Positions 25,173 to 34,540 of a DNA stretch of 64,000 nucleotides are shown here, piece by piece. Origin of the DNA: Clostridium thermarum (GTDB taxonomy: Bacteria; Bacillota; Clostridia; Clostridiales; Clostridiaceae); assembly GCF_006351925.1 (NCBI RefSeq), contig NZ_CP040924.1, forward strand, positions 3,291,001 to 3,355,000, written 5' to 3'. The position numbers and the translations under genes are program-made. How positions within the stretch are numbered: position 1 is the stretch's first letter; each line of letters begins with the position of its first letter. A model generated the notes under the pieces. That model searched no databases and was not told where the DNA came from. It saw nothing but the letters and a program-made list of their open reading frames with translations.

Positions 25173-25225
25173 ATACCCCGTACAGGTATATAATAATTAT
25201 ATAATTGTTTTAGATATGGTGTCAA
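25173..25225 (-). promoter_or_regulatory. trxA-trxB promoter with inverted repeat at the start site
   Basis: Minus strand: TTGACA (25225-25220), 18-base spacer, TATAAT (25201-25196). The sequence ATACCCCGTACAGGTAT at 25173-25189 is an ATACC/GGTAT inverted repeat covering the expected start point and may be an operator. Confidence 0.65.
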
Positions 25226-25259
25226 CCCCAGGTCTCTTATAATTGGACTTAAAAATGAA

Positions 25260-26939
25260 CTACTTTACCTTAAATCCAATTATTTTACCTCCTCTGGTTC
25301 CAACCACTATAATATCATCAAAGGCCGCCGGTGTTCCTTCTACATTAGCCTCCAAATCTATTATATCCAATATTTTGCCGCTGATTCCTTCAATAAGAAA
25401 TGCTCTTCCTGCCGAATCACATTGAACTATATATCCCTTTCCATCTTTTGAATATAGTGCCAAGGGCGAACTCCAGCAGTAGTTATCTAAGATAAGCTTC
25501 CATACTTCTTCGCCGGTATTCTTATTCATGGCTACAAGAATCCCGCTGTTGTAATTTGGGGTTCTGGCTATATTAAATATTGCAAGCTCCTTTAGTTCTT
25601 CCTTTCCACTGATAGGTGTGGCTAAGGCTCCACCATTGGTATTGGAATCATAGTAGCATTTATACTTATTCTCCCAGAGAACCCCTCCGGTAGCTCCGTT
25701 TATCTTTCTTACAAAGGAATAACCTCCATTACCCTGATTATCAACTTCAGAAGCAGTATACAAATTTAGGCCTTCATTGTCCCTCTCCAATACTATGGTA
25801 GAATCGGTATCATCATTGACATATCTGGCCCAGACAGGTTTCAGCGTCCTTAAATCCAAACATTGCAGTATTCCATCATTGTCAGCAAAAAAGCCGTAAT
25901 TCTCATAAATTGCTATACTATTTTCAATGCCCCTCTCCTTAGTTTTATTCGTTGAATATTTATATTTATCTATTTGAGGGCTTATAGTGACCTTTCCATT
26001 TTCATAGTTGGTGTTCAACTTACCGGAATAAAATAGTCCATTCTCACCGCATATATAGAAAAAGTCATTGCTCTTATCTATTAAACTTGTAGAATCAAAG
26101 GCCCACCACTTTCTAACAGCAAAGTCATCCATACCTTTTATTTCGTATAACTTACTAAAATCTATCAGGCTGAAAATTCTGTATGCAAAGCTAACATGCT
26201 GGCTTCCTCTTTTATCTATCCCCTGACCGACATACAACAGTGGTAATCCTCGTGGATCTACAGTCAAACTTCCCTTTATAGGCGCTCCTATCCATAATTT
26301 ATCTCTTGTTGCCTTTCCATCCTCTAAATCTAAAAAGTGCACATATCCATCCAGTGCAGCATATATTACTTCTGTTAAATCCTTCTTATTCTTTTTCTCT
26401 TCATATAAATTCATTTCCTTTTTTATCTCTTCTGACCACTTCACTATGGCAGGCTGACCGTTCCAGCCCACTCCTGTCCAGCTGTCTATGGCCCCAATAT
26501 TAACCTCCCAAAGCTTTTCTAACTTTTCTTCCTTTAGATCTATATTCCCAAAGCTTCCTCCGTCCCTAAGGTTATTACCTCTGAAGCAAGTGACCCCCTC
26601 TACATCTGAATAGGGTTCAGAACTGTCAAAACCAGCTTCTTCTCTCTGAAGGGTTTGACTTATAACTGAATATGTAAAGTTGTAGTTCTCAATTTCAGCA
26701 CTGGCATCTGGGGCAAATATTATTTCCTTTTCCGGTACCTCTTCTACAACCGGTAAGTTTTCCGTAGGTTCGGAACTTATATATGGTACGGAATTATTGA
26801 ATACCGCTTCATCAAAATTATATACAGTATCAAGGATGCTTTCACTTGCATCTCCATTTATTACAATATACTTCGTTACTAACCCAAGACCAAGTAATAT
26901 GAACAAAAAAATAAATACTCTTAACAGCTTTGCTTTCAT
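25260..26939 (-). CDS. membrane-anchored PQQ-like beta-propeller repeat protein
   Basis: 559 aa. N-terminal anchor (LLRVFIFLFILLGLGLVTKY, 4-23), a linker of about 80 residues, then blades with PQQ-repeat pattern: DGYVHFLDLEDGK, DGILQCLDLRTLKPVW, VAMNKNTGEEVWKL, GRAFLIEGISGKIL, GGKIIGFKVK. It contains FRGNNLRDGGSFG near 130, also seen in related clostridial proteins. Likely outside the membrane; a scaffold or substrate-binding role is possible, with no sign of a PQQ cofactor site. AGAGGTATGT precedes the start. Downstream of trxA-trxB spacing does not suggest co-transcription. Confidence 0.82.
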   Translation of the reverse strand: MKAKLLRVFIFLFILLGLGLVTKYIVINGDASESILDTVYNFDEAVFNNSVPYISSEPTENLPVVEEVPEKEIIFAPDASAEIENYNFTYSVISQTLQREEAGFDSSEPYSDVEGVTCFRGNNLRDGGSFGNIDLKEEKLEKLWEVNIGAIDSWTGVGWNGQPAIVKWSEEIKKEMNLYEEKKNKKDLTEVIYAALDGYVHFLDLEDGKATRDKLWIGAPIKGSLTVDPRGLPLLYVGQGIDKRGSQHVSFAYRIFSLIDFSKLYEIKGMDDFAVRKWWAFDSTSLIDKSNDFFYICGENGLFYSGKLNTNYENGKVTISPQIDKYKYSTNKTKERGIENSIAIYENYGFFADNDGILQCLDLRTLKPVWARYVNDDTDSTIVLERDNEGLNLYTASEVDNQGNGGYSFVRKINGATGGVLWENKYKCYYDSNTNGGALATPISGKEELKELAIFNIARTPNYNSGILVAMNKNTGEEVWKLILDNYCWSSPLALYSKDGKGYIVQCDSAGRAFLIEGISGKILDIIDLEANVEGTPAAFDDIIVVGTRGGKIIGFKVK

Positions 26940-27093
26940 ACATACCTCTCCCGCCCAGCATAAAATATTGCATTGGTAAATGCTGTAATAAGTATATGTA
27001 TGAAGATTGCCATTAATAACTTATAATATTCACTTTACAATCTTGTCCCCTAAAATATATTTTATAAATCCTTTCTTCAAGCTGCTTAAATAT

Positions 27094-27124
27094 AAAATGG
27101 TGCAGTAACTTACTGCACCATTTT
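27094..27124 (-). terminator. terminator of the isoaspartyl dipeptidase gene
   Basis: AAAATGGTGCAGTA pairs with TACTGCACCATTTT around three bases (27094-27124). On the minus strand it follows the dipeptidase stop codon by about eight bases. The 26940-27093 stretch contains no further gene. Confidence 0.85.
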
Positions 27125-27132
27125 AAAATAAT

Positions 27133-28305
27133 CTAATCTTCAAAGGTTCCCTTTACCAAAATTTCACCGTTCATCATAAGCTTTTTACCTTTAGCTATAA
27201 CCCCCTCTATATTTAGAGTGTTTTTATCTACAATAACGAGGTCTGCATCCTTGCCCTTATGCACCCTACCTTTATTGTCAAGCTTTAGGTTGTCTGCCAC
27301 ATTAGAGGTAATTACCTTTAATGCCTGCTCCATATCAACATCATATGTTAATATAGCCTCTTTTACCTCATCATACAATGATTGTACAGAGCCTATTCCA
27401 AGACCGGCAAATTCACCCTCATCATTAAATTTAGGAAGACTTCCATGCCCATCAGAAGTAAATTGTATGTTTGCAATATCCACTCCATAGTCCAGCAGTA
27501 GCTTCAAAGCTTCCCCTGCCCTGACTTCATCATCTTCTAAATGATCCGGGTCAAAGCTGGTGGTTAAGTCTATAATACCTCCCATAGCTGCATATTTTGC
27601 CCCCATATCAAGCAAGGTTCTGGACCTGTTTATATGGGTAGGTAAAACTTGTTTGGCAGTTATCTCTGTCTCCTCCAGCATTTTCATTAAATATTTAACT
27701 CCATTTCTGCCATTACCAATATGAATATTTACTATACCGCATTTTCCTGATAATAGGCCTGCAACCCTAGCTTCTGCAACTATTCTAAGAAATTCTTCGT
27801 AAGTAGGTTGTGAAGAACGGTGATCTGCCAAGGCCAGTTCTCCTAATCCAATTACCTTTTCTATAAGCATAATGTCCTCTGAAGCCTTTCCTGTGATAGA
27901 CACTACCGGTATTTGATAGGATCCAGATAATATGTAGGCTGTAATTCCCTCCTCCTCAAGTCCATGGGCTTTAGCTAAGAGAGTTTTCATGTTTCTGCAC
28001 ACTGAATCTGTACCTAAGCAGCCTACCACAGTGGTAATACCACCCTCAATCAGCTCAGATAACTGTATTTCAGGAGTCCTGGTTCTAAAACCGCCTTCCC
28101 CTCCACCGCCTATTATGTGCACGTGAGAATCTATAAAACCAGGAAAAATCAGCTTTCCCTCTCCATCAATAACCTCAATATCAGGAAAATCTTCCGGTAT
28201 GGCTAAATTGTCATAGACTCCTTCTATAGTTCCTCCGGCTAAAAGTATAGATTTTTTACCCAAATATTCCGGAGCATAAACTTCTGCATTTTTTATTATT
28301 ATCAA
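27133..28305 (-). CDS. iadA: beta-aspartyl-peptidase (isoaspartyl dipeptidase)
   Basis: Cleaves isoaspartyl dipeptides that arise from protein ageing. 390 aa, amidohydrolase fold: metal-binding HVHIIGGGGEGGF (near residue 62), VVGCLGTD, the HIGNGRNGVKYL and PTHINRS histidines, and the late aspartate in FTSDGHGSLPKF. A frame start at 28314 is GTG, but the TTG at 28305 has GGGGTGA five bases ahead, giving MIIIKNAEVYAPEYLG, which matches family starts. It stands alone between the PQQ-repeat gene and the TPR gene. Confidence 0.93.
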   Translation of the reverse strand: MIIIKNAEVYAPEYLGKKSILLAGGTIEGVYDNLAIPEDFPDIEVIDGEGKLIFPGFIDSHVHIIGGGGEGGFRTRTPEIQLSELIEGGITTVVGCLGTDSVCRNMKTLLAKAHGLEEEGITAYILSGSYQIPVVSITGKASEDIMLIEKVIGLGELALADHRSSQPTYEEFLRIVAEARVAGLLSGKCGIVNIHIGNGRNGVKYLMKMLEETEITAKQVLPTHINRSRTLLDMGAKYAAMGGIIDLTTSFDPDHLEDDEVRAGEALKLLLDYGVDIANIQFTSDGHGSLPKFNDEGEFAGLGIGSVQSLYDEVKEAILTYDVDMEQALKVITSNVADNLKLDNKGRVHKGKDADLVIVDKNTLNIEGVIAKGKKLMMNGEILVKGTFED

Positions 28306-28377
28306 AGTAATCACCCCGACAATATTATTTGTCTAATATTATTCTTCAATTCCACATCAGCTAAAAATCCAATGAAT

Positions 28378-29652
28378 TTATTTTAAATTAGCTATAGACT
28401 TAATCACTGAATTATTATATATGGATTTTTTGTAGTTATTTACTATTTCGGAGGCATACTTTTTAGCCAAGTTAATATCGATGTCTTTGTATATCAGGGC
28501 TAACTTATACAATGCAGTATCCTCATAACCATAAGCAGAATATAGACTCAAATACTTATTGTAGTAGTCTGTAGCCCTCTCTATATTACCTAGACTTTCA
28601 TAGCAGTCACCGGTCATGTATAATATATCTGCATTTAGGTGAACTGCCTCCGAATAAGCTTCTGCCCTGCTGTAATATCTGAGAGCTTCCTCATACTTTT
28701 TCTCTACGTGCTGCTCTCTCCCCTTATTATAAAAGTAGGCAACTCCCTCATCAATTAATAGCTGCTTAGCTTTAATATATACGGCCTTATCTTCACCGGA
28801 TAGCTCATCATAGATAACATCTTTCAAAAGCTCATCTAATCCCTCATAGTTTTTACTGTCCACTGCATTCTTAAGCTCTGTTCTAGGAAAGGTATATACC
28901 TCCTTTTCTTCTATTGGTATTTCTTCTATTACAGGAGTCTCCTCCACTATAGGAGTTTCTTCAATTACCATCTCCCCTTCATCATTTGATGGTAATGAGG
29001 TATCTTCTTTTAGAACTATATTATTTTGACTGTCCACTTCAAAATTTCTGCCATCTTTATTTAATGCCCGGTTCCCTATCCAAACCATTAGTGCTAAAGC
29101 AATTACACTGGTTCCAAAAATAAACTTCCTTTTTTGTGTTTTACCTATTACCCTATATTCTATTAGGAGATTTGTATTCTCTCTTGAAACTTTATCATAT
29201 TTATCAATGGCAGTTACTTTTCTGATGCATTCTTTAGCTTCTTCATACCGACCTAGTTGGATGTAAACTGTAGACAGAGCATTATTTACACCAATTGCAT
29301 TAAAATCACTTTTTGCACACTGCTGCAATAGTACTAATGCATCCTTAAAATCCATATGTGCCATTGCTTCTTGAGCCTTTGTATACAGTCTTAATAATTC
29401 CTTATCCTTTTCTAAGTTCTCTAAGTACTTTTTCGCTACTTGATCTTTATTATAGTCATGGTTTATTTTCCAAAGCGCTTCTGCCTCTGTCAGCTCTCCT
29501 TTTAAATATAGCAATAAGCCCTTTAGGTTAATGGCTGCAGCACTTTTGAGACTGTTTGATATACTTTTTTCACAGAAATAAAGTGCCTTTTCCATCTGAG
29601 CTTCATTGTAGTATGTTACTGCCTTCTTATAGTATTTTGTACTCACATCCAT
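28378..29652 (-). CDS. TPR-repeat protein with one membrane helix
   Basis: 424 aa. N-terminal tetratricopeptide repeats (about 1-165, for example YYNEAQMEKALYFCEKSI, INLKGLLLYLKGELTEAEAL), one membrane helix (FIFGTSVIALALMVWIGN, about 177-194), an acidic linker rich in EETP/EEIP, and a second TPR block (about 300-415). Cytosolic and outside TPRs joined by a single helix suggest a scaffold across the membrane. Weak ribosome-binding site (CGGTGA). It lies downstream of the sigma/anti-sigma operon, behind that operon's terminator. Confidence 0.82.
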   Translation of the reverse strand: MDVSTKYYKKAVTYYNEAQMEKALYFCEKSISNSLKSAAAINLKGLLLYLKGELTEAEALWKINHDYNKDQVAKKYLENLEKDKELLRLYTKAQEAMAHMDFKDALVLLQQCAKSDFNAIGVNNALSTVYIQLGRYEEAKECIRKVTAIDKYDKVSRENTNLLIEYRVIGKTQKRKFIFGTSVIALALMVWIGNRALNKDGRNFEVDSQNNIVLKEDTSLPSNDEGEMVIEETPIVEETPVIEEIPIEEKEVYTFPRTELKNAVDSKNYEGLDELLKDVIYDELSGEDKAVYIKAKQLLIDEGVAYFYNKGREQHVEKKYEEALRYYSRAEAYSEAVHLNADILYMTGDCYESLGNIERATDYYNKYLSLYSAYGYEDTALYKLALIYKDIDINLAKKYASEIVNNYKKSIYNNSVIKSIANLK

Positions 29653-29723
29653 TTTATCACCGAAAATTCATAATATTTTACATTATTCTTTATATAATAA
29701 TACGCTTTATAAGAAAAAAAATA

Positions 29724-29746
29724 AAGAGGCATTAAGCCTCTTAGAA
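29724..29746 (-). terminator. terminator of the ECF sigma/anti-sigma operon
   Basis: AAGAGGC (29724-29730) and GCCTCTT (29736-29742) form a hairpin on the minus strand, followed by a long T-run. It is five bases from the anti-sigma stop codon. Confidence 0.85.
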
Positions 29747-30832
29747 CTAATTTTGCGGTATTCGACTAACTTCGGTCAGTACCAATCCGTTAGTTTCATC
29801 TTCTTTATAATTAAATACCCTTTTTTCTTCCTTATAGGATGTCATACTGTCGTCTTCATAAAGTCTTAGGGTTAATTCTATGGTATCATCTTTCTTCACC
29901 ACATTAACTACCTGGTTCTTATAGTCCATAGAATTTTCAGGATATACATTGAAAGCTGTTCCTGTATTTACATTTAAGAATATCAGGTCCCCACCAGCTG
30001 TTACCGTTCCATATCCATAGCCGACAACAGTAAGCACATTCTCATTATCAAACCATTCAACAAACATTGGAGTAAACTGTTTTACTTTATTATCGGCAAG
30101 ACTTAACTTCCAAAGGGCTGAGTCCTGTTTTCTAGAAACCACCAAGTCCGCTACCCCTTCTTCTGAAGCATTTGCACCTTTTCCGCTTATAGTTATGTCT
30201 AGACTTCCGTCAGGTGACTTTTTCCATGCTGTAGCCAATTTAGGTTCCTCAATTTTGTTGATAGCAATTTTTTCGAACACTGGCATATATACTTGATTTA
30301 CTTTTTCTGTAGCATCATAGCTTTCTGGATTATTTAATGAAGCTGTTATACCCATTTTAACGTTACTAAAATCATTCTGTACTCTATCAGCTTCCTTCAT
30401 ACTTGGGGCTTCACTACTCTCCTGTACACCCTCTATTCTTGCATACTCTGTCATATACTGGTCAGAATTATCTCTTTGAGAGTTAAAGTCCATTATAAGA
30501 GGTGCAGAGACTATTCCAATAACTAATATTGCGGCAGTAGAAACAATTTGCCAGCGAAACTTTTTCATGCTGTACTTCATCTTCTTAAGCGGACCTTTAC
30601 CATATCTATTTTTATCTATGCCTCTCATTATTTCTGCCCTGGAGCTGTTAAATTTAATATCTTCAAACTGCAGAGCATTTGCAAACATTTCATCAAGACT
30701 TTTCTCTGCTTCATAAGACGCTCTGCATTCTGGACAAGTACTCATATGCTTTTCCATAGCTTCTTTCATATCGTATATCAAGGTGTTGTCAATAAGCTCC
30801 GGCAGCTTTTTCATGAAAATTTTGCAATTCAT
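29747..30832 (-). CDS. zinc-finger anti-sigma factor, membrane-bound
   Basis: 361 aa from the preferred ATG at 30832 (GAGGTGG six bases ahead; a GTG lies three codons upstream). The N-terminal anti-sigma zinc finger has HMSTCPEC in the H-x3-C-x2-C pattern, one membrane helix lies at about 93-113 (IVSTAAILVIGIVSAPLIM), and a large extracytoplasmic domain follows (WKKSPDGSLDITISGKG...). The start overlaps the sigma-gene stop (ATGA). It should hold the sigma factor at the membrane until an outside signal releases it. Confidence 0.88.
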   Translation of the reverse strand: MNCKIFMKKLPELIDNTLIYDMKEAMEKHMSTCPECRASYEAEKSLDEMFANALQFEDIKFNSSRAEIMRGIDKNRYGKGPLKKMKYSMKKFRWQIVSTAAILVIGIVSAPLIMDFNSQRDNSDQYMTEYARIEGVQESSEAPSMKEADRVQNDFSNVKMGITASLNNPESYDATEKVNQVYMPVFEKIAINKIEEPKLATAWKKSPDGSLDITISGKGANASEEGVADLVVSRKQDSALWKLSLADNKVKQFTPMFVEWFDNENVLTVVGYGYGTVTAGGDLIFLNVNTGTAFNVYPENSMDYKNQVVNVVKKDDTIELTLRLYEDDSMTSYKEEKRVFNYKEDETNGLVLTEVSRIPQN

Positions 30833-31383
30833 ACTCTCCACCTCTTTTCCTTTACTTTAGAATTTTCTTTAAATTTATCTCTTAGCTTATAGTACCTTCT
30901 TTTAACGGCAGATTCACTAATATTCAGTATCTCACCTATATCATAAAAAGTTAGGTTTTGAGTATATCTTAATATTATTATCTGTCTGTCCGTTTCACTA
31001 AGCTCCTTGATGAAATTTAAAACAGTTTCCTTGGTCTCTTTAAACTCAGCAGTCTGTTCAGGTGACATTTCATTGCTGGCAACTTCTTTTATATCGTCAA
31101 GATTTGACTCATACACCCTTTTATATTTTCTGATATAGTCAATACATTTATTTCTGGCTATCTGAAGAATCCAGTTAGAAAATTTGTAGCTTGTATTATA
31201 CATATACAGCTTATTATATACTGTAATAAAAACTTCTTGAGATATATCTTCTGAGGCCTCTTTATCTCTCAATATATTATATATAAATTTTAAAATCATA
31301 GTTTCATACTTATTGACTATTATGTTAAAACTATCTATATTTCCATTTAAAACGGATTTGACCAATTTTATATCTTCATCCAT
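30829..31383 (-). CDS. RNA polymerase ECF sigma factor
   Basis: 184 aa. Region 2 spans about 10-85 (FNIIVNKYETMILKFIYN, YKFSNWILQIARNKCIDYIR), region 4 about 120-175 with a helix-turn-helix (LTFYDIGEILNISESAVKRR). A longer frame starts at a GTG further upstream, but the ATG at 31383 has AAGGGGTAA in place. The pair with the overlapping anti-sigma gene is the classic ECF arrangement. The 95 bases upstream (31384-31478) show TGACTT and CGTATA 15 bases apart, a weak candidate for self-regulation. Confidence 0.93.
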   Translation of the reverse strand: MDEDIKLVKSVLNGNIDSFNIIVNKYETMILKFIYNILRDKEASEDISQEVFITVYNKLYMYNTSYKFSNWILQIARNKCIDYIRKYKRVYESNLDDIKEVASNEMSPEQTAEFKETKETVLNFIKELSETDRQIIILRYTQNLTFYDIGEILNISESAVKRRYYKLRDKFKENSKVKEKRWRV

Positions 31384-31478
31384 TATCTTTACCCCTTTCA
31401 CCGCGGCGTCCTTACATCTATATATACGGAAGCTTTTTTTAGAAAGTCACCAATTTTCTTATAGGATATTTCATTTTA

Positions 31479-32360
31479 TTAAATAGGATGATCAAAGCCT
31501 CTACCCTGTACCTGAGAGGCATCTAAGATGGACATAAAGGCTCCCCCATCGGTCTTTTCTACTATCTGCTTAATTCGTGGAATTTGCGATGTAGCCACAA
31601 CACAATATATTACTGTCTTTTCCATTTTCGAATAAGCTCCCTTTCCTTTCAGTATTGTGGCGCTTCTTCTTAAATCATGGGTTATTCTATCTATAATTAG
31701 TTCTTCCTTTGAGGTTACTATGAAAACTAAATTCTTCTTATTGAAACCCTTTATAACCTGATCTATAACAGAAGAGTTTATGTACATTGCAATTAAAGTA
31801 TATATTCCCTTTTCCACTCCAAAAATAAGTGAACCTATTGAAACTATAACAAGATTTATTGCAAAAGAAGCCTTTCCCAAATTAAAGTTAGCTTTTCTTC
31901 TTACTATCATAGTAATGATATCAGTTCCACCAAGTGAACCATGGCACTTAAATATATTTCCTAAGGCAAACCCATTGATTACTCCGGCACATATACTGAC
32001 TAGCAGCAGATCATTGGTTTGATAGTATTTCGAAATCCCTTTGGTAAGTATTAGAAAGACTGACTGTGAAACAATACCTAAGGCCGTTAAGAAAGTAAAC
32101 TCCTTATCCAGCTTCTTAAGACTTAATATGAGCAATGGAATGTTTATTAAGATAACACTATAACCAGCACTTATTCCAGTCACATACTGGAGAATAAGCG
32201 CAATACCTGAAACTCCTCCACTTAGAAATTTATTCGGAGCAAGAAATAGATTAATAGATATGGAAAACAATAAACTCGATAGTAATATGATTATTGCTCT
32301 CTTTGCATATACAGTTTTCTTTTCTCTAAAATCAAAGTAGCTTATCCTTAGGTTTGTCAT
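31479..32360 (-). CDS. YitT family membrane protein (DUF2179)
   Basis: 293 aa with five N-terminal helices (about 20-200, containing FLSGGVSGIALILQY and GTDIITMIVRRKANFNLG) and a cytoplasmic DUF2179 domain (about 225-290: VTSKEELIIDRITHD...GKGAYSKMEKTVIYCVV). This is a common Firmicute family whose transported substrate is unknown. The ATG is preceded by GAGGAGGAAA. It is divergent from the next small gene. Confidence 0.92.
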   Translation of the reverse strand: MTNLRISYFDFREKKTVYAKRAIIILLSSLLFSISINLFLAPNKFLSGGVSGIALILQYVTGISAGYSVILINIPLLILSLKKLDKEFTFLTALGIVSQSVFLILTKGISKYYQTNDLLLVSICAGVINGFALGNIFKCHGSLGGTDIITMIVRRKANFNLGKASFAINLVIVSIGSLIFGVEKGIYTLIAMYINSSVIDQVIKGFNKKNLVFIVTSKEELIIDRITHDLRRSATILKGKGAYSKMEKTVIYCVVATSQIPRIKQIVEKTDGGAFMSILDASQVQGRGFDHPI

Positions 32361-32460
32361 TAAAGTTTCCTCCTCAACATATCAGATATAACCTAGTATA
32401 TTATAGCATATTTATATATTAAAGTATTTGCTCATATTATACATTTCAAGGAGGGTAACC

Positions 32461-32880
32461 ATGGCAGAGTTAACAATGTCTATGTCGGAAGTAGTTGTTG
32501 TATTAAGAACCACACTTTCCGGTGCTTCAGATAAATTGAAAGAAGTAGAATTGGTAGATAAAAATAAAATAAAGCTTCTCATTTCCGTATCAAAACTTTT
32601 TCCTGATATACCTGTATCCTTGGCTTATCACTCATTCAACAAGGGCATTATAAAATTCGAAGTTTACACTAACTATCCGACAAAGGTAATACAAGCAATA
32701 GTAAATAATATAAATTTTGAAGGATTGGATAAGAGCACCCTTTCCCTAGATAATAATTTATTGTCTGTAAACATCAAAGAGATAATGCTCACCTCTATAG
32801 GCTGGCTGGATATTAAAGATGTTAAAATGAGAAACAATCAACTCACCTTCATACTTACACCCATATCCAATAAAAGGTAA
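32461..32880 (+). CDS. hypothetical protein, 139 aa
   Basis: Soluble protein with alternating beta and helix segments, no signal peptide and no motif I can assign (KIKLLISVSKLFPDIPVSLA, KFEVYTNYPTKVIQAIVNN). A frame starting at 32428 exists, but the ATG at 32461 has AAGGAGGG eight bases before it. It is transcribed away from yitT and ends in a strong terminator. Related proteins of unknown function may exist in clostridia; a database search would be needed. Confidence 0.72.
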   Translation: MAELTMSMSEVVVVLRTTLSGASDKLKEVELVDKNKIKLLISVSKLFPDIPVSLAYHSFNKGIIKFEVYTNYPTKVIQAIVNNINFEGLDKSTLSLDNNLLSVNIKEIMLTSIGWLDIKDVKMRNNQLTFILTPISNKR

Positions 32881-32908
32881 ACTAGTTAAATTACAGCTGT
32901 TGTAACAT

Positions 32909-32938
32909 AAAAAACTGCGCTTAAACGCAGTTTTTTTT
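32909..32938. terminator. terminator between the hypothetical gene and the fumarate hydratase genes
   Basis: AAAAACTGCGC and ACGCAGTTTTTTTT form a 9-bp hairpin with a T8 run (32909-32938). It can act from both sides. Confidence 0.85.
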
Positions 32939-32956
32939 GAATTAATTCAATATTAA

Positions 32957-33484
32957 TTACTCCTTGTATATGCAGTTTCCTCTACAGTCTATTGCTACAA
33001 TTGCGGGAAAGTTATCAACCTGAAGTTTCATAACAGCCTCTGTTCCCAATTCCTCATAAGCTACAAGCTCTGCACTCTTAATTGATTTACTGATAAGGGC
33101 CCCGGCACCGCCAATGGCAGCAAAATAAACAGCCTTATTCTTAATCATCGCCTCTACCACCCTTTTGTCTCTGGAACCTTTTCCTATCATCCCTCTAAGC
33201 CCCAGGTCCAATAGTTTAGGAGTATAGGCATCCATCCTGCCGCTGGTAGTAGGTCCTGCAGACCCCATTATCATTCCGGGTCTAGCAGGGGTTGGTCCCA
33301 CATAGTATATTATGGTGTCCTGTATATCAAAAGGTAGGCTTTCCCCTTTATCTAATAGCTCTATCATCTTCTTATGTGCTGCGTCTCTGGCGGTATATAT
33401 AGTTCCTGAAATATATACGCTGTCACCACAGTTTAAAGCTTCTGCATCTTTAGTTGTAAAAGGTGTAATAATATTTTTTATCAT
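32957..33484 (-). CDS. class I fumarate hydratase, beta (C-terminal) subunit
   Basis: 175-aa subunit of the two-chain [4Fe-4S] fumarate/tartrate dehydratase type (fumarate + water to malate). Motifs: VYISGTIYTARDAAHKKM at the start, the substrate loop GPTTSGRMD near 92-100, and GSRDKRVVEAMIKNK. A longer frame begins at 33529, but the ATG at 33484 has GGGGGGA upstream and only a 13-base gap to the alpha gene. The tartrate dehydratase alternative cannot be excluded. Confidence 0.92.
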   Translation of the reverse strand: MIKNIITPFTTKDAEALNCGDSVYISGTIYTARDAAHKKMIELLDKGESLPFDIQDTIIYYVGPTPARPGMIMGSAGPTTSGRMDAYTPKLLDLGLRGMIGKGSRDKRVVEAMIKNKAVYFAAIGGAGALISKSIKSAELVAYEELGTEAVMKLQVDNFPAIVAIDCRGNCIYKE

Positions 33485-33497
33485 ACTGGTCCCCCCA

Positions 33498-34340
33498 TTA
33501 TATTTCAGCTTCAGCATGTCTTGTAGCATGGCAGTTTATATTTACAGCAACAGGCAGTCCTGCTATATGAGTAGGGTAGGTTTCTATATTAACTGCCAAT
33601 GCAGTGGTAACTCCACCAAAGCCCTGTGGTCCTATATTGGTTTCGTTTATCCGTTTCAACAATTCTCTTTCTATGCTTTCATAATAGCTGTCGGCATTTC
33701 TTTTATCAATGGGTCTCAACAAGGCCTTTTTTGCAAGCAATGCAGCTCTATCAAAGGTCCCACCTATACCTACTCCCACAACTATAGGCGGACAAGGATT
33801 TGAGCCGGCTTCGATAACAGTCTTTAAAACAAAGTCTTTAACCCCTTCTATGCCATCTGAAGGCTTCAGCATTTTTAGCTGACTCATATTCTCTGAGCCG
33901 AACCCTTTAGGTGCAACAGTTATTTTAAGCTTATCTCCAGGCTTTATCTCGTAATTGATAATAGCCGGTGTATTATCCCTTGTATTTACCCTATGAATAG
34001 GATCCTTTACTACAGACTTTCTCAAATACCCTTCCTCATACCCTCTTCTTACACCTTCATTTATTGCCTCTTCCAAGCTGCCACCGCAGATATGCACATC
34101 CTGGCCAAGCTCAACAAACACGCAGGCCATTCCTGTATCCTGACACATAGGAATCGCCTCTTCCCTGGCTATTTTAGAATTTAGCAATATTTTATTTAAT
34201 ATGTCCTTTGGTAACTCTTCCTCTTCCACGTCCATGGCCTTATCCAGTCCGCTTTGTATATCTTCAGATATATTGTAATTTGCTTCAATACATAGTCTCT
34301 TAACTACCTCAATAATCTCCGAAATATTTATCTCTCTCAC
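33498..34340 (-). CDS. class I fumarate hydratase, alpha (N-terminal, Fe-S) subunit
   Basis: 280 aa carrying the cluster-binding cysteines (PMCQDTGMACVF near 62, GSNPCPPIVVGVGIGG near 190, NINCHATRHAEAEI near the end). It precedes the beta subunit with 13 bases between. The two together form one enzyme; in anaerobes it serves the reductive branch of the citric acid cycle or aspartate/fumarate metabolism. The site before the ATG (GGGGGTATAGCC) is only modest. Confidence 0.92.
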   Translation of the reverse strand: MREINISEIIEVVKRLCIEANYNISEDIQSGLDKAMDVEEEELPKDILNKILLNSKIAREEAIPMCQDTGMACVFVELGQDVHICGGSLEEAINEGVRRGYEEGYLRKSVVKDPIHRVNTRDNTPAIINYEIKPGDKLKITVAPKGFGSENMSQLKMLKPSDGIEGVKDFVLKTVIEAGSNPCPPIVVGVGIGGTFDRAALLAKKALLRPIDKRNADSYYESIERELLKRINETNIGPQGFGGVTTALAVNIETYPTHIAGLPVAVNINCHATRHAEAEI

Positions 34341-34472
34341 CGGCTATACCCCCTAGAACTTTTGATAGCATAATTATACTATATAATAAATAAATTAGTA
34401 GTAATATTTTCAGAGGTGATAACAATTACTAAGAAGATTTTTCAAAACCTAGTGGATTACTATCAGTGAGGA

Positions 34473-34501
34473 TTGACCTGTTTCCTTTAATTTATTATTA
34501 T
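34473..34501 (+). promoter_or_regulatory. predicted promoter of the 69-aa gene
   Basis: TTGACC (34473-34478), 17-base spacer, TATTAT (34496-34501). Transcription would start near 34508, about 33 bases before the ATG. Confidence 0.5.
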
Positions 34502-34540
34502 GATAGAATTTAAGAAAAGTAGATTCTGCGAGGTGGTTAA

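Noticed and set aside
28890..28990. Repeated GTTTCTTC-like units within the TPR gene
   Set aside because: Reflects the EETP/EEIP-rich protein linker, not a separate DNA repeat or CRISPR.
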